Below are positions 1-7,942 of a stretch of DNA of 45,828 nt, piece after piece. Position 1 is the first letter of the stretch, and each line of letters opens with the position of its first letter. Both the position numbers and the translations under genes were made by a program. Location: assembly GCA_035292685.1 (NCBI GenBank), contig DATDPP010000033.1:1-45828 (forward strand), written 5' to 3'. The notes beneath the pieces are model-generated. The model did not search any database. It saw only the letters and a program-made list of their open reading frames with translations, and was not told the origin of the DNA. The stretch is from JALYNX01 sp035292685 (GTDB lineage Bacteria > Actinomycetota > Acidimicrobiia > Spongiisociales > ZC4RG35).

Positions 1-40
<40 letters not shown>

Positions 41-63
41 GGACGGTGAGTTTACGGCCTTCG

Positions 64-137
64 TCGGGCTGGTCGGACTTGAACCGACGACCTCTGCGTC
101 CCAAACGCAGCGCGCTACCAAGCTGCGCCACAGCCCG
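64..137 (-). tRNA. tRNA-Pro (TGG anticodon)
   Basis: A complete cloverleaf is visible on the minus strand. Acceptor arms CGGGCTG (137-131) and CAGCCCG (71-65) pair perfectly, with discriminator A at 64. The anticodon stem CTGCG/CGCAG encloses loop TTTGGGA, giving anticodon TGG for Pro. The T-loop is TTCAAGT. CCA is not encoded. The gene lies 24 bp upstream of the partial tRNA-Gly in the same orientation, so the two may be co-transcribed. Confidence 0.95.
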
Positions 138-198
138 TTGAGTCCTCATCGTAATTCCCCTCCGTTTCCTGTCCCACTCGATCCCTATCTTCGGAACC

Positions 199-921
199 AT
201 GGGGGTGGGACCTGAATTGGAGACTCGGATCGCGGCCTGCGACCAGATGTCTCGCTGGGAGCGCTCCGAGTTGGGGAAGGATCTGCGCCGGCTCGGCCTG
301 TCCTATGGCGAGATCATGGACCTGATCCCGGTCAAGAGGTCGACCCTGGCCGCCTGGAGTCGTGAGGTTCACCTGAGCGACGAGCACTACGCGGCGATCA
401 AGGAAAGGACCGGAACCCAAGAAGGAGTTCCGCGGGACACCAATCGGAAACGACAAGCTGAGATTGCGGCGATCAAGAAGAGCGCTGTCCTCGACGCGAT
501 CGTTCTTGTTGATCAGCCCCTGTGGACAGTCGGCACGGCCCTGTATTGGGGTGAGGGATACAAAACCGAGTCCTCGCTTGGAATGGCGAATGCGGAGGCG
601 TCGGCTCTCCGACTCTTCATGAAATGGACTAGCACCTATCACGACCAAGAAGCTGAGTTCCGGGCTCGACTCAACATCCACGCAAACAATGACGAGCCGA
701 AAGCCAAGGAATGGTGGCAGGGTCAGTTAGGCCTAGGCCCCGATGACTTTGCCAAGAGCTTCGTCAAGCCCGATGGGACAGGTCACCGCAAGAATCACCT
801 CGCCTACGGGGTGTGCGCCGTCAAAATGCGACGAAGCGCGAACGTCGTTCCATCGCACGATGGCCTGGGTCGGCTTCCTTGCAGATCGCCTTGGGCAGTA
901 AGCTCAACCCCGGGCCGCTAG
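199..921 (+). CDS. HTH-containing protein of unknown function, probable C-terminal frameshift
   Basis: An N-terminal helix-turn-helix of the resolvase/MerR-like recognition type spans about residues 25-60 (LSYGEIMDLI, VKRSTLAAWSREV). It is followed by a domain containing ALYWGEGYK and a NAEASALRLFMKW segment. I associate this layout with an uncharacterised actinobacterial family; the GEG/N-A pattern faintly recalls LAGLIDADG-type proteins, but this is only a guess. As written, the frame continues to 921 and runs into tRNA-Lys (912-984). If one C near 850 is skipped, translation becomes HRTMAWVGFLADRLGQ and stops at 899-901, ten bases before the tRNA. That ending looks natural, so the gene is probably frameshifted by mutation or sequencing error. 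The start could also be the ATG at 247. Position between tRNA genes hints at acquired DNA. Confidence 0.6.
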   Translation: MGVGPELETRIAACDQMSRWERSELGKDLRRLGLSYGEIMDLIPVKRSTLAAWSREVHLSDEHYAAIKERTGTQEGVPRDTNRKRQAEIAAIKKSAVLDAIVLVDQPLWTVGTALYWGEGYKTESSLGMANAEASALRLFMKWTSTYHDQEAEFRARLNIHANNDEPKAKEWWQGQLGLGPDDFAKSFVKPDGTGHRKNHLAYGVCAVKMRRSANVVPSHDGLGRLPCRSPWAVSSTPGR

Positions 922-984
922 CTCAATTGGCAGAGCACTCGGCTCTTAACCGAGGTGTTGTGGGTTCGATTCCCACGCGGCCTA
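912..984 (+). tRNA. tRNA-Lys (CTT anticodon)
   Basis: Acceptor GGGCCGC (912-918) pairs with GCGGCCT (977-983) with one G-U end pair; the discriminator is A984. The anticodon stem CTCGG/CCGAG encloses loop CTCTTAA, giving CTT. The T-loop is TTCGATT. CCA is not encoded. A GC-rich hairpin follows at 991-1011. Confidence 0.95.
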
Positions 985-990
985 CGAAGA

Positions 991-1011
991 GCCCCCGGCA
1001 ACGCCGGGGGC
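991..1011 (+). terminator. GC-rich hairpin after tRNA-Lys
   Basis: Arms GCCCCCGGC (991-999) and GCCGGGGGC (1003-1011) pair perfectly over 9 bp around loop AAC. The sequence after it is only weakly T-rich (TTCTCAC), so it is either an imperfect intrinsic terminator or a processing hairpin between tRNA-Lys and tRNA-Leu. Confidence 0.6.
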
Positions 1012-1037
1012 TTCTCACATGGAACAATGTGACACAC

Positions 1038-1122
1038 GCGGGTGTGGCGGAACTTGGCAGACGCGCTGGGTTTAGGTCCCAGTGGACGAAAGTCCGTGGA
1101 GGTTCAAATCCTCTCGCCCGCA
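1038..1122 (+). tRNA. tRNA-Leu (TAG anticodon)
   Basis: This is a class II tRNA of 85 nt. Acceptor GCGGGTG (1038-1044) pairs with CGCCCGC (1115-1121), with discriminator A1122. The anticodon stem CTGGG/CCCAG encloses loop TTTAGGT, giving TAG for Leu. A long variable arm (around GGACGAAAGTCC) confirms the Leu class. CCA is not encoded. Confidence 0.95.
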
Positions 1123-1254
1123 CATTGGGAATTCGAATCAGGCTGAGGTTCGCTGTAGGCGATGTCGATCCGGGAGGGGGCTCGCACACACCTGCTTAAG
1201 TTGAGTAGCCTCGGCCGCGGACGGCAGCGTACCGTTCGGGACGAAGGGACAGAC

Positions 1255-2787
1255 ATGAATCGACCACAGAGGCCGCGACGCTTGCTCTGGGCGCTGGCAG
1301 CATCGCTGGCCCTGGTGGCGACAAGTGTCGCACCCGTCGGCGCCAAGTCCGACAATTCGGGGTTCTGGACGGGTACACCGGCCATGCTGGAGGGTACGCA
1401 GAGCAACGTCACGGTAAAGCCGCTCCTGACCGTGGGTGACACGGTCGGCGGATACACGTTCGAGGCCATCCCGGACGGGATCGCCCTCGACCCACGAGGC
1501 CGCAACACATTCGACATCTATGTCAACCACGAGACCTCGAAGGTGCCGTTCCCGTTTACCGCCACACTCGCGCTGACCGACTTTGACAACGCTCAGATGA
1601 GCCAGGTGACCCTGAAGCGCGGCAGCGGCAAGGTGCTTGGCGGCGAACTGGTGATTGACAGCTCGAACGGCTACCAGCGATTCTGCTCCAACTTCTTCGC
1701 CGGCGGGGCCGAAGGGTTTGCCCAGCCGCTGGTGTTCACCAACGAGGAAACCCCGGACCGGGTGAACCGGGCCGAGAATTCCTGGCCGCCGTCGGCGGGT
1801 GCTCCCCAGGCCGGACTGACCGTGGCGTACGATCCAGATTCGGACACGACTACCGAAATCCCTGGCATGGGCTTCTTCAACCACGAGAACACCATCGTGG
1901 TTCCGGGCTTCGACTCGGTTGTGACCCTCTCCGGCGACGACACGTTCAGCCGCGGCAACTCGCAGCTGTACATGTACATGGCGGACGACCGGGATGCGTT
2001 GCTCGACGACCAGGGCACCCTGTACGCCTTCGTGGCAGACCTACCCTCGAACCAATACGAGACCATGGGTCTGAACCCAGGGCCCTTCACCGGACACTTC
2101 ATCGAGGTCCCGAAGGGCATCGCCGACGGCACGGACAATCCGGGGTTCGAGCAGGATGCACTCGAGACCTGGTCGGATGCCCCAGCCAACAGCGTTTTCG
2201 AATTCGCTCGCATCGAGGATCTCGCCTACGACCGAAACGATCCAAACGTGGTGTATTTCGCCGACACCGAGGGCGGTGGAGCCTTCCTCTACGGACGGAT
2301 CTACAAGATGGTGCTCGATCCGGATGACCCCACTGCCACGGCCCAGGTTTCGGTGCTCATCAACGGTGACAACGTGGGGGCGGTCGATCCCTTGGCTGCC
2401 ATCCACAGCCCGGACAACATCGAGACCACTCCGTGGAGCCTCATGATCCAAGAGGACCCGTCGCCTTTGGCGTTCAAGTACACGCCAGGAAATCCCAACG
2501 GCACGACTGCTCGGATCTGGCAGTACGTCTTCGCCACCGGCGAGCTGCGAGTCGTGGCCAGAGTGAACCAGTCCCAGGACCCCGCCGCAGTGTGGGGCGA
2601 TTGGGAATCGAGTGGCATCGTTGATGCCTCGACCTATTTCGGGCGAGGTGCCTTCCTGGTGACTGTCCAGGCGCACACCCTGTTCGTGGACACGAACTCG
2701 ATATCCAACCCGTTGCCGCCCCCTGCCTCCATCACCCAAAAGCGCGAGGGCGGACAACTCCTCCTGTTGCGGGTGCCGGGAGCCTAG
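1255..2787 (+). CDS. Secreted PhoX-like protein (DUF839 family)
   Basis: The 510-residue protein starts with a clear Sec signal peptide (basic NRPQRPRR, hydrophobic LLWALAASLALVATSVA, cleavage near VGAKS). Conserved DUF839/PhoX features include GIALDPRG, YVNHETS, RIEDLAYDRNDPNVVYFADT and SPDNIETTPW. Known PhoX proteins are Ca/Fe-dependent phosphatases, but many DUF839 members lack a tested activity, so phosphatase function is inferred. The ATG at 1255 is preceded by GAAGGGA at SD distance and is the only start that places the signal peptide at the N terminus; the open frame extends further upstream to 1162. The gene is monocistronic, convergent with ndh across an 18-bp gap. No Pho box was recognised upstream. 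Confidence 0.8.
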   Translation: MNRPQRPRRLLWALAASLALVATSVAPVGAKSDNSGFWTGTPAMLEGTQSNVTVKPLLTVGDTVGGYTFEAIPDGIALDPRGRNTFDIYVNHETSKVPFPFTATLALTDFDNAQMSQVTLKRGSGKVLGGELVIDSSNGYQRFCSNFFAGGAEGFAQPLVFTNEETPDRVNRAENSWPPSAGAPQAGLTVAYDPDSDTTTEIPGMGFFNHENTIVVPGFDSVVTLSGDDTFSRGNSQLYMYMADDRDALLDDQGTLYAFVADLPSNQYETMGLNPGPFTGHFIEVPKGIADGTDNPGFEQDALETWSDAPANSVFEFARIEDLAYDRNDPNVVYFADTEGGGAFLYGRIYKMVLDPDDPTATAQVSVLINGDNVGAVDPLAAIHSPDNIETTPWSLMIQEDPSPLAFKYTPGNPNGTTARIWQYVFATGELRVVARVNQSQDPAAVWGDWESSGIVDASTYFGRGAFLVTVQAHTLFVDTNSISNPLPPPASITQKREGGQLLLLRVPGA

Positions 2788-2805
2788 AACCGAAAACCGA
2801 TTGAC

Positions 2806-4062
2806 CTACGGCCTGCCCGCACCGGGTGTCGGGGGCACTTCGGTGATGATCCGCGCCCCCCTGCGAAACGTCAGATAGCTCCATGCCCAGGATACGAGCA
2901 CGAAAAAGCGGTTCCTGAATCCGATCAGGTAGAAGATGTGGATCCCCAGCCAGGCGATCCAGGCAGGGAACCCGGAGAAGTCGAACCGGGGGAAATGAGC
3001 GACCCCCCTCGCCCGGCCAATGGTGGCCAGGGAGCCCTGGTCCCGGTAATGGAATCGAGCCCTCGACTCGCCTTGCAGGTCGGCCCTGATGGAGCGCCCC
3101 GCATGTCGGCCCATCTGGATCGCTGCCGGGGCCACCCCGGGCACGCCGGGGATCACCGCCAGATCCCCCACCACGAACACCTCATCATGTCCGGGCAGGG
3201 TCAGATCCGGATTCACCGCGACCCGCCCCGACCGATCGGTTTCCGCCTCCAATCCGCTCCCCAAGGCCGACGCCCTCACCCCGGCGGCCCAAAGCACAGT
3301 CGCCGCTTCGATCCGCTCGCCCCCTTTCAACGTCACCCCCGAATCGTCGAGATGTTCCACCAGGGCACCAGTGCGAACCTCGACACCCAGACTCTCCAGT
3401 TGACGACGGGCGCTCTCCGACAGACGCTCCGGATAGACCGGCAGCACCCGATCGGCCCCTTCTATCAAGATGACACGAGCCGATCCGGGATCGATGGCGC
3501 GAAACTCCCGCTCCATGGAGTGGACCGCGATCTCGACCAGGGCTCCGGCGAGCTCGACCCCGGTGGGCCCACCTCCCACCACGACGAAGGTCAGCAGTTG
3601 CCCAGCGGACGACGGATCGCGTTCCGCGGCCTCGAAGGCCGCCAGGATTCTGCCCCGGATGTGCAGAGCGTCCTCGATCGTCTTCAAGCCGGGGGCGGCC
3701 CCCGCCCATTCGTCCTTGCCAAAGTAGGAATGGGTGGCGCCGACGGCGACGACCAGGTACTCGTAGCCGACCTCAGAGCCGTCGTCGAGTCGGACCATTC
3801 TTCGATCGAGGTCGATGGCCATCACCTCGGCCAGAAGGATCCGGGTGACGTTCGATTGGCGCCTGAAAATCGACCGAATCGGGTAGGCAATGTCGCTCGG
3901 GTTCAGCGCTGCCGCCGCCACCTGATAGAGCAGCGGCTGAAACAGGTGGAAGTTCCTTCGATCGATGATCGTGACCTCGACCGGGGCCCCCTTCAACGCC
4001 CTGGCCGCGTTGAGGCCGGCGAAACCGGCCCCAACGATCACGACTTTGGGAAGGCGACTCAT
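2806..4062 (-). CDS. ndh: Type II NADH dehydrogenase (NDH-2)
   Basis: The 418-residue flavoprotein should oxidise NADH and reduce membrane quinone without pumping protons. The N-terminal FAD site VVIVGAGFAGLNAARAL (residues 7-23) is followed by the NDH-2 hallmark RNFHLFQPLLYQVA. A second Rossmann motif VVVGGGPTGVELAGAL binds NAD(H), and an FVVGDLA segment near residue 295 is typical of the FAD-contacting second half. The C-terminal part (IAWLGIHIFYLIGFRNR) is the amphipathic membrane-associating region of the family. Its ATG overlaps the rdgB stop as ATGA, so it is the last gene of the pdxH-MBL-rph-rdgB-ndh operon. Confidence 0.92.
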   Translation of the reverse strand: MSRLPKVVIVGAGFAGLNAARALKGAPVEVTIIDRRNFHLFQPLLYQVAAAALNPSDIAYPIRSIFRRQSNVTRILLAEVMAIDLDRRMVRLDDGSEVGYEYLVVAVGATHSYFGKDEWAGAAPGLKTIEDALHIRGRILAAFEAAERDPSSAGQLLTFVVVGGGPTGVELAGALVEIAVHSMEREFRAIDPGSARVILIEGADRVLPVYPERLSESARRQLESLGVEVRTGALVEHLDDSGVTLKGGERIEAATVLWAAGVRASALGSGLEAETDRSGRVAVNPDLTLPGHDEVFVVGDLAVIPGVPGVAPAAIQMGRHAGRSIRADLQGESRARFHYRDQGSLATIGRARGVAHFPRFDFSGFPAWIAWLGIHIFYLIGFRNRFFVLVSWAWSYLTFRRGARIITEVPPTPGAGRP

Positions 4063-4634
4063 GGCCCGAGCACCCCAGCCAGCGCGCGCAGGGCCCGGGC
4101 CCGATGCGAAAGCTGGTTCTTCTCGTCCAGGGACATCTCGGCGAGAGTTCGCCCCCTGACCTCGAATACCGGGTCGTATCCGAAGCCACTGTCACCACGC
4201 GGCGCCAGGGTGATGAGACCGTCGACCGAGCCCTCGGCGACGACCTCGATGCCGTCGGGCATCACCAGTGCGACGACGGTTCGGAATCGGGCCCGACGAT
4301 CGGCAGCGCCCTCCATCTTGCTGAGCAGGAGGGCGACGTTATCGGCGTAGCTTGCCCCCGGGCCTGCGAAGCGGGCCGTGCTGACGCCGGGATCCCCGCC
4401 AAGCCACGCTACCTCCAGGCCGGTGTCGTCGGCCAATGCCGGCAATCCGACCGCAGCCACGACCGCCCGCGCCTTGATGAGCGCGTTGTCCTCCAGGGTG
4501 CCTCCAGTTTCGTCGACGTCGGGCCAATCCAGGCCTCGGACGATCTCCCCCGTCACACCCAAGGGATCGAGAACGTCTTCGATTTCGCTGATCTTGTCCG
4601 GATTCTTGGAGGCGACGACCAGCCTCGGGATCAC
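4059..4634 (-). CDS. rdgB: Non-canonical purine NTP pyrophosphatase (RdgB/HAM1)
   Basis: The 191-residue protein hydrolyses ITP, dITP and XTP to monophosphates, keeping deaminated purines out of nucleic acids. Family signatures are visible: VVASKNPDKISEI at residues 6-18, ALADDTGLEV around residue 65, PGVSTARFAG, and GDSGFGYDPVF near residue 150. The length is normal. The start ATG overlaps the rph stop by 4 bp and the stop overlaps the ndh start by 4 bp, indicating translational coupling. The rph-rdgB pair is a widespread arrangement. Confidence 0.94.
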   Translation of the reverse strand: MIPRLVVASKNPDKISEIEDVLDPLGVTGEIVRGLDWPDVDETGGTLEDNALIKARAVVAAVGLPALADDTGLEVAWLGGDPGVSTARFAGPGASYADNVALLLSKMEGAADRRARFRTVVALVMPDGIEVVAEGSVDGLITLAPRGDSGFGYDPVFEVRGRTLAEMSLDEKNQLSHRARALRALAGVLGP

Positions 4635-5338
4635 CCTGAGACCGCCTCCCGCTGAAGGGCATGGAGCTCGGAGATACCCTTCGTAGCCAGATCGAGCAGG
4701 CTGTCGAGATCCATGCGAGTAAACGGGGCTCGCTCTGCCGTCCCCTGCACCTCCACCAGCAGGCCCCGGCCCGACATCACCACATTCATGTCGACCTCGG
4801 CCGCGGAGTCACTTTCATAATCCAGGTCGAGCCTGGCAATCCCATCGACAATCCCCACCGAAGCCGCGGCGACTTCGTCGTAGATCGGATTCCGCGCGAT
4901 GACCCCCCGTTCCAAAGCGTCGTCGAACGCCTGATGCAAAGCCACCCATGCGCCGGTGATGGCAGCCGTCCGGGTCCCGCCATCGGCTTCTATGACGTCA
5001 CAGTCGACTCGTGCCATGGCCTCGCCCAACGCCTTCAGGTCTACCGCGGCTCGCAACGATCGCCCGATCAGGCGCGAGATCTCCTGGGCTCGGCCACCGG
5101 ACACATGGTCACGTCGCACCCGCTCGGATGAGGCCCCGGGCAACATCGCATACTCAGCGGTCACCCAGCCGCTGCCTGATTCCTTCATCCACCTGGGCAC
5201 TTCGGCTTCGACCGAGGCGGTGCACAAGACCTTGGTCCGCCCGAAAGAAATGAGCACCGATCCCGGGGTGGCTTCGGTGAACCCCAACTCCATGGACACC
5301 GGGCGCAGCTCATCTGGCGCCCGCTCGGCACTAGACAT
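4631..5338 (-). CDS. rph: Ribonuclease PH
   Basis: The 235-residue phosphorolytic 3'-5' exoribonuclease trims tRNA 3' ends. The sequence shows the family core: LGFTEATPGSVLISFGRTKVLC is represented near the N terminus, then GWVTAEYAMLPGA, IGRSLRAAVDL and the phosphate-site region DCDVIEADGGTRTAAITGAW. It is of usual length. It overlaps rdgB by 4 bp and the upstream MBL-fold gene by 8 bp. In Mycobacterium an equivalent order (Rv1339, rphA, rdgB) is known. Confidence 0.94.
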   Translation of the reverse strand: MSSAERAPDELRPVSMELGFTEATPGSVLISFGRTKVLCTASVEAEVPRWMKESGSGWVTAEYAMLPGASSERVRRDHVSGGRAQEISRLIGRSLRAAVDLKALGEAMARVDCDVIEADGGTRTAAITGAWVALHQAFDDALERGVIARNPIYDEVAAASVGIVDGIARLDLDYESDSAAEVDMNVVMSGRGLLVEVQGTAERAPFTRMDLDSLLDLATKGISELHALQREAVSG

Positions 5339-6074
5339 CGAACTGGGCTCCGGGTGTCGCCACGGCGACCGGGCGGTCGAAGGTCAGTTCTGCCTCATGA
5401 ACAGATCTGGCGACGTCGAGATAGGGCGGGATGTGTGTGAGCACCACTCGTTTCGCTCCAACCTCACGTGCAATCCGCCCGGCCTCGCCTGCGGTCAGGT
5501 GCTGGGGATAGACGTCCGCTTGCCGCTCCCCCTGATACGTAGCCTCTGTGAGAAGCACATCGACATCCGCAGCCAGTTCCCGCCACTCGCCACCTGGGCC
5601 GGTGTCGCCGGTGAAGAACAAAGCACGATGGTTGGCTTCCCACCTCGTGCCCACGGTCGGAACCGAATGGTCCATTTCGACGAATTTCACCGTGAGGCTG
5701 CCGATTTCGACAGTGTCCCCGGTCCAAACCGGGTGAAAGTCGTAGCACTGTTGCAGGTGCGGGCCCTGGCCCTCGTCGAGAAACGCCGACAAGCGGTCCC
5801 AAACCGCCTGGGGGGCGTACAACGGGATCCCAAAGCGCGGCTCGGGTCGATATGTCCAAGCGTGAAAGGCGGTCATCAGGTCCGAGCAATGGTCGGGGTG
5901 CTGATGGGAGATGACGATGGCATCGATCAGATCGGGCTCGACCGGGAGGGCGGTGAGGGTGCCGGGACCGGCGTCGCACCAAACCCGGGTTCCCTCTTGC
6001 TCGATCAGGTAACCGGACGCGGGCCGACCTGGGACCGGAAAGGTGCCCGACGAGCCCATGACATGCACCCTCAC
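5331..6074 (-). CDS. MBL-fold metallohydrolase, Rv1339-like phosphodiesterase
   Basis: The metallo-beta-lactamase fold protein is about 247 residues. The metal motif is SHQHPDHCSDL near residue 65, with FTGDTG and a C-terminal VVLTHIPPY as later metal ligands. The order MBL-rph-rdgB matches M. tuberculosis Rv1339-Rv1341; Rv1339 has been described as an atypical cyclic-nucleotide phosphodiesterase, so a cAMP phosphodiesterase role is a reasonable inference. The GTG at 6074 is chosen because it overlaps the pdxH stop as GTGA and begins VRVHVMGSSG, the natural first beta strand; the longer open frame upstream lies inside pdxH. The ATG at 6059 is an alternative. Confidence 0.8.
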   Translation of the reverse strand: MRVHVMGSSGTFPVPGRPASGYLIEQEGTRVWCDAGPGTLTALPVEPDLIDAIVISHQHPDHCSDLMTAFHAWTYRPEPRFGIPLYAPQAVWDRLSAFLDEGQGPHLQQCYDFHPVWTGDTVEIGSLTVKFVEMDHSVPTVGTRWEANHRALFFTGDTGPGGEWRELAADVDVLLTEATYQGERQADVYPQHLTAGEAGRIAREVGAKRVVLTHIPPYLDVARSVHEAELTFDRPVAVATPGAQFDV

Positions 6075-6715
6075 GGCGCCAGCCTCTGTTTCACCCAATC
6101 GGACCCTACTTTCGAGTATCGAATTCGATCGTGGAAGCGATTTGGCTGGCCCTGCCAGAACTCGACAGTGGCCGCCGCCAACCGCCACCCACCCCAGGTT
6201 TCTGGTCTCGGCACAACTCCGTCCCCGAACTCGGCGTCGAGGGCGTCATAACGCTGGTCCAGTTCTTCACGTGACGCGATTGTCGTGCTCTGTCTCGAGG
6301 CATGGGCCGCGATCTGCGCTCCCCTTGGTCGAGTGGAGAAATAGGCGTCGGCGAGCTCGGATTCCACTGCCGTGACCGACCCTTCGAATCGGACCTGTCG
6401 GTGGAGGGGGGTCCAAACGAATGTGGCCGCCGCCCGGGGATTGGCCTTGATCTCGACGCTCTTCTGCGAGTCGAGGCCGGTGTAGAACACCAATCCGCGG
6501 TCGTCGAAGCCCTTCATGAGCACCGCGCGCCCCGATGGTCGCCCATCGACAGTTGCCGTGGACAGAACGAAGGCGTTCGGCTCGTCGATGCCCGCTGCAA
6601 CGACGGCGGAGAACCATTCGTCGAATTGCGTGTAGGGATCTGATGCCGTTTCTCCCTCGACAAGCCCTTGCGCCTCGTACTCCCGGCGAAGACGGGCGAT
6701 CCGGTCGTCAGTCAC
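6071..6715 (-). CDS. pdxH: Pyridoxine/pyridoxamine 5'-phosphate oxidase
   Basis: The 214-residue FMN enzyme forms pyridoxal phosphate from PNP or PMP. Hallmarks include FVLSTATVDGRPSGRAVLMK (near residues 48-67), FVWTPLHRQVRFEG, STRPRGAQIAAHAS and the C-terminal FWQGQPNRFHDRIRY segment that is diagnostic of PdxH. The start is a GTG at 6715. On the minus strand a TATCGT box lies 7 bases before this GTG (6728-6723), which would suit a leaderless transcript; no convincing -35 was seen. It appears to be the first gene of the five-gene overlapping operon ending with ndh. Confidence 0.93.
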   Translation of the reverse strand: MTDDRIARLRREYEAQGLVEGETASDPYTQFDEWFSAVVAAGIDEPNAFVLSTATVDGRPSGRAVLMKGFDDRGLVFYTGLDSQKSVEIKANPRAAATFVWTPLHRQVRFEGSVTAVESELADAYFSTRPRGAQIAAHASRQSTTIASREELDQRYDALDAEFGDGVVPRPETWGGWRLAAATVEFWQGQPNRFHDRIRYSKVGSDWVKQRLAP

Positions 6716-6802
6716 GACGGCGACGATAGCCTCGACGTCATGAGCCGGGACCGTATGGGGGACACGGGCGCAGGGCGAGGCTCGAGGCTCGGCGCCTGAG
6801 TG

Positions 6803-7942
6803 CTACAAGCGCTTCGCCACCTCATCCAGCATGACCTCGGTGGCGCCACCGCCGATCGAGGCGATCCGAACGTCACGGTAGAGCCGCTCGACCGCGGTCT
6901 CAGCGATGAATCCCATCCCGCCGTGAAACTGGACGCAGTCATAGAGGACCCGGTTGGCGAGCTCTCCGACATACGCCTTGACCTCCGAGACCTCACGCAC
7001 CGCGTCTTCGCCCTGCTCGGTCAGCCAGGCCGCCCGATACGTGAGCTCCCGGCCGGCGTCGATCTCGGCCTGTCGCATCGCAATCCTCTGCCGGATCGCC
7101 TGCTTCTCCCATAGGGCAGAACCGAATGCCTGCCGCTGCTTGACATAATCGATCGTCAACTCCAAAGCCCGCTGCGACTCCCCCAGAGCTTGGCCCATCA
7201 TGGCAAGCCGCTCGTTCTGGAAGTTCGACATGATGTAGTAGAAGCCTTCGTTCTCCTCGCCTATCAGATTGTCCTCGTGGACCCAGACGTCCTCCAGGAC
7301 CAATTCGGCCGTGTCCGAGGCACGCCACCCCATCTTCTCTAGGGTGCGCCCGGCGGCGAACCCGTCGGTTCCCTTCTCCACGGCGAAGATCGACATCCCC
7401 CGCGAGCCCTTCACTTGAGGTTTGGTCTTGGCTGCGACGAGGACCACATCGGCGACTGAGCCGTTGGTGATGAACATCTTGGTCCCGTTGATGAAGAAGC
7501 CGTCACCTTCTCTTCGCGCCGTGGTGCGAATGGCAGCTACATCCGATCCCGCGTCCGGCTCGGTGATGGCGATCGCGGTCATCACCTCACCGGTGGCGAA
7601 TCCGGGAAGCCAATGCGCCCTCTGCTCAGGGCTGCCGAAGTTGAGCACGTAGGGGACCGCCAGGTCGGTGTGGACCAGCACGGATATGGTGAACCCGCCG
7701 TAGGTGGATCGGCCCAGTTCTTCCGCGAACACCACCGATGCCAGGGCACCCAGCCCGATCCCCCCGTATTCCTCAGGGATGCGCAGGCCGAAGAACCCGA
7801 GCTTTCCCATATCGTCCAAGACCTGTCTGGGAACGCCCTCCGTTTCCCACGCCGCTGCGTTGGGAACGATCTCACGCTCGACATACCCTCGGGTCTGGGC
7901 CCTAACCGCCTCCAGATCCTCGGTCATGTAAATCGACTTCAT
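6803..7942 (-). CDS. Acyl-CoA dehydrogenase
   Basis: The 379-residue FAD enzyme introduces the alpha-beta double bond in acyl-CoA. Signatures include AIAITEPDAGSDVAAIRTTA (FAD/substrate loop, residues about 130-150), FINGTKMFITNG, and near the C terminus QFHGGMGF and YRDVRIASIGGGATEVM, where the Glu of GATEVM is the expected catalytic base. The start ATG overlaps the upstream HMG-CoA lyase stop (ATGA). Being coupled to HMG-CoA lyase, it may be an isovaleryl-CoA dehydrogenase in leucine breakdown, but chain-length specificity cannot be read from the sequence. An alternative ATG lies at 7927. Confidence 0.9.
   Translation of the reverse strand: MKSIYMTEDLEAVRAQTRGYVEREIVPNAAAWETEGVPRQVLDDMGKLGFFGLRIPEEYGGIGLGALASVVFAEELGRSTYGGFTISVLVHTDLAVPYVLNFGSPEQRAHWLPGFATGEVMTAIAITEPDAGSDVAAIRTTARREGDGFFINGTKMFITNGSVADVVLVAAKTKPQVKGSRGMSIFAVEKGTDGFAAGRTLEKMGWRASDTAELVLEDVWVHEDNLIGEENEGFYYIMSNFQNERLAMMGQALGESQRALELTIDYVKQRQAFGSALWEKQAIRQRIAMRQAEIDAGRELTYRAAWLTEQGEDAVREVSEVKAYVGELANRVLYDCVQFHGGMGFIAETAVERLYRDVRIASIGGGATEVMLDEVAKRL

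Noticed and set aside
199..921. Complete integrated element at the tRNA cluster
   Set aside because: No integrase, direct repeats of a tRNA end, or atypical composition were seen around the HTH gene.
2788..2805. Further heptad array between phoX-like gene and ndh (ACCGAAAACCGATT)
   Set aside because: Only two loosely similar units and no match to the GGANNAC consensus in either strand.
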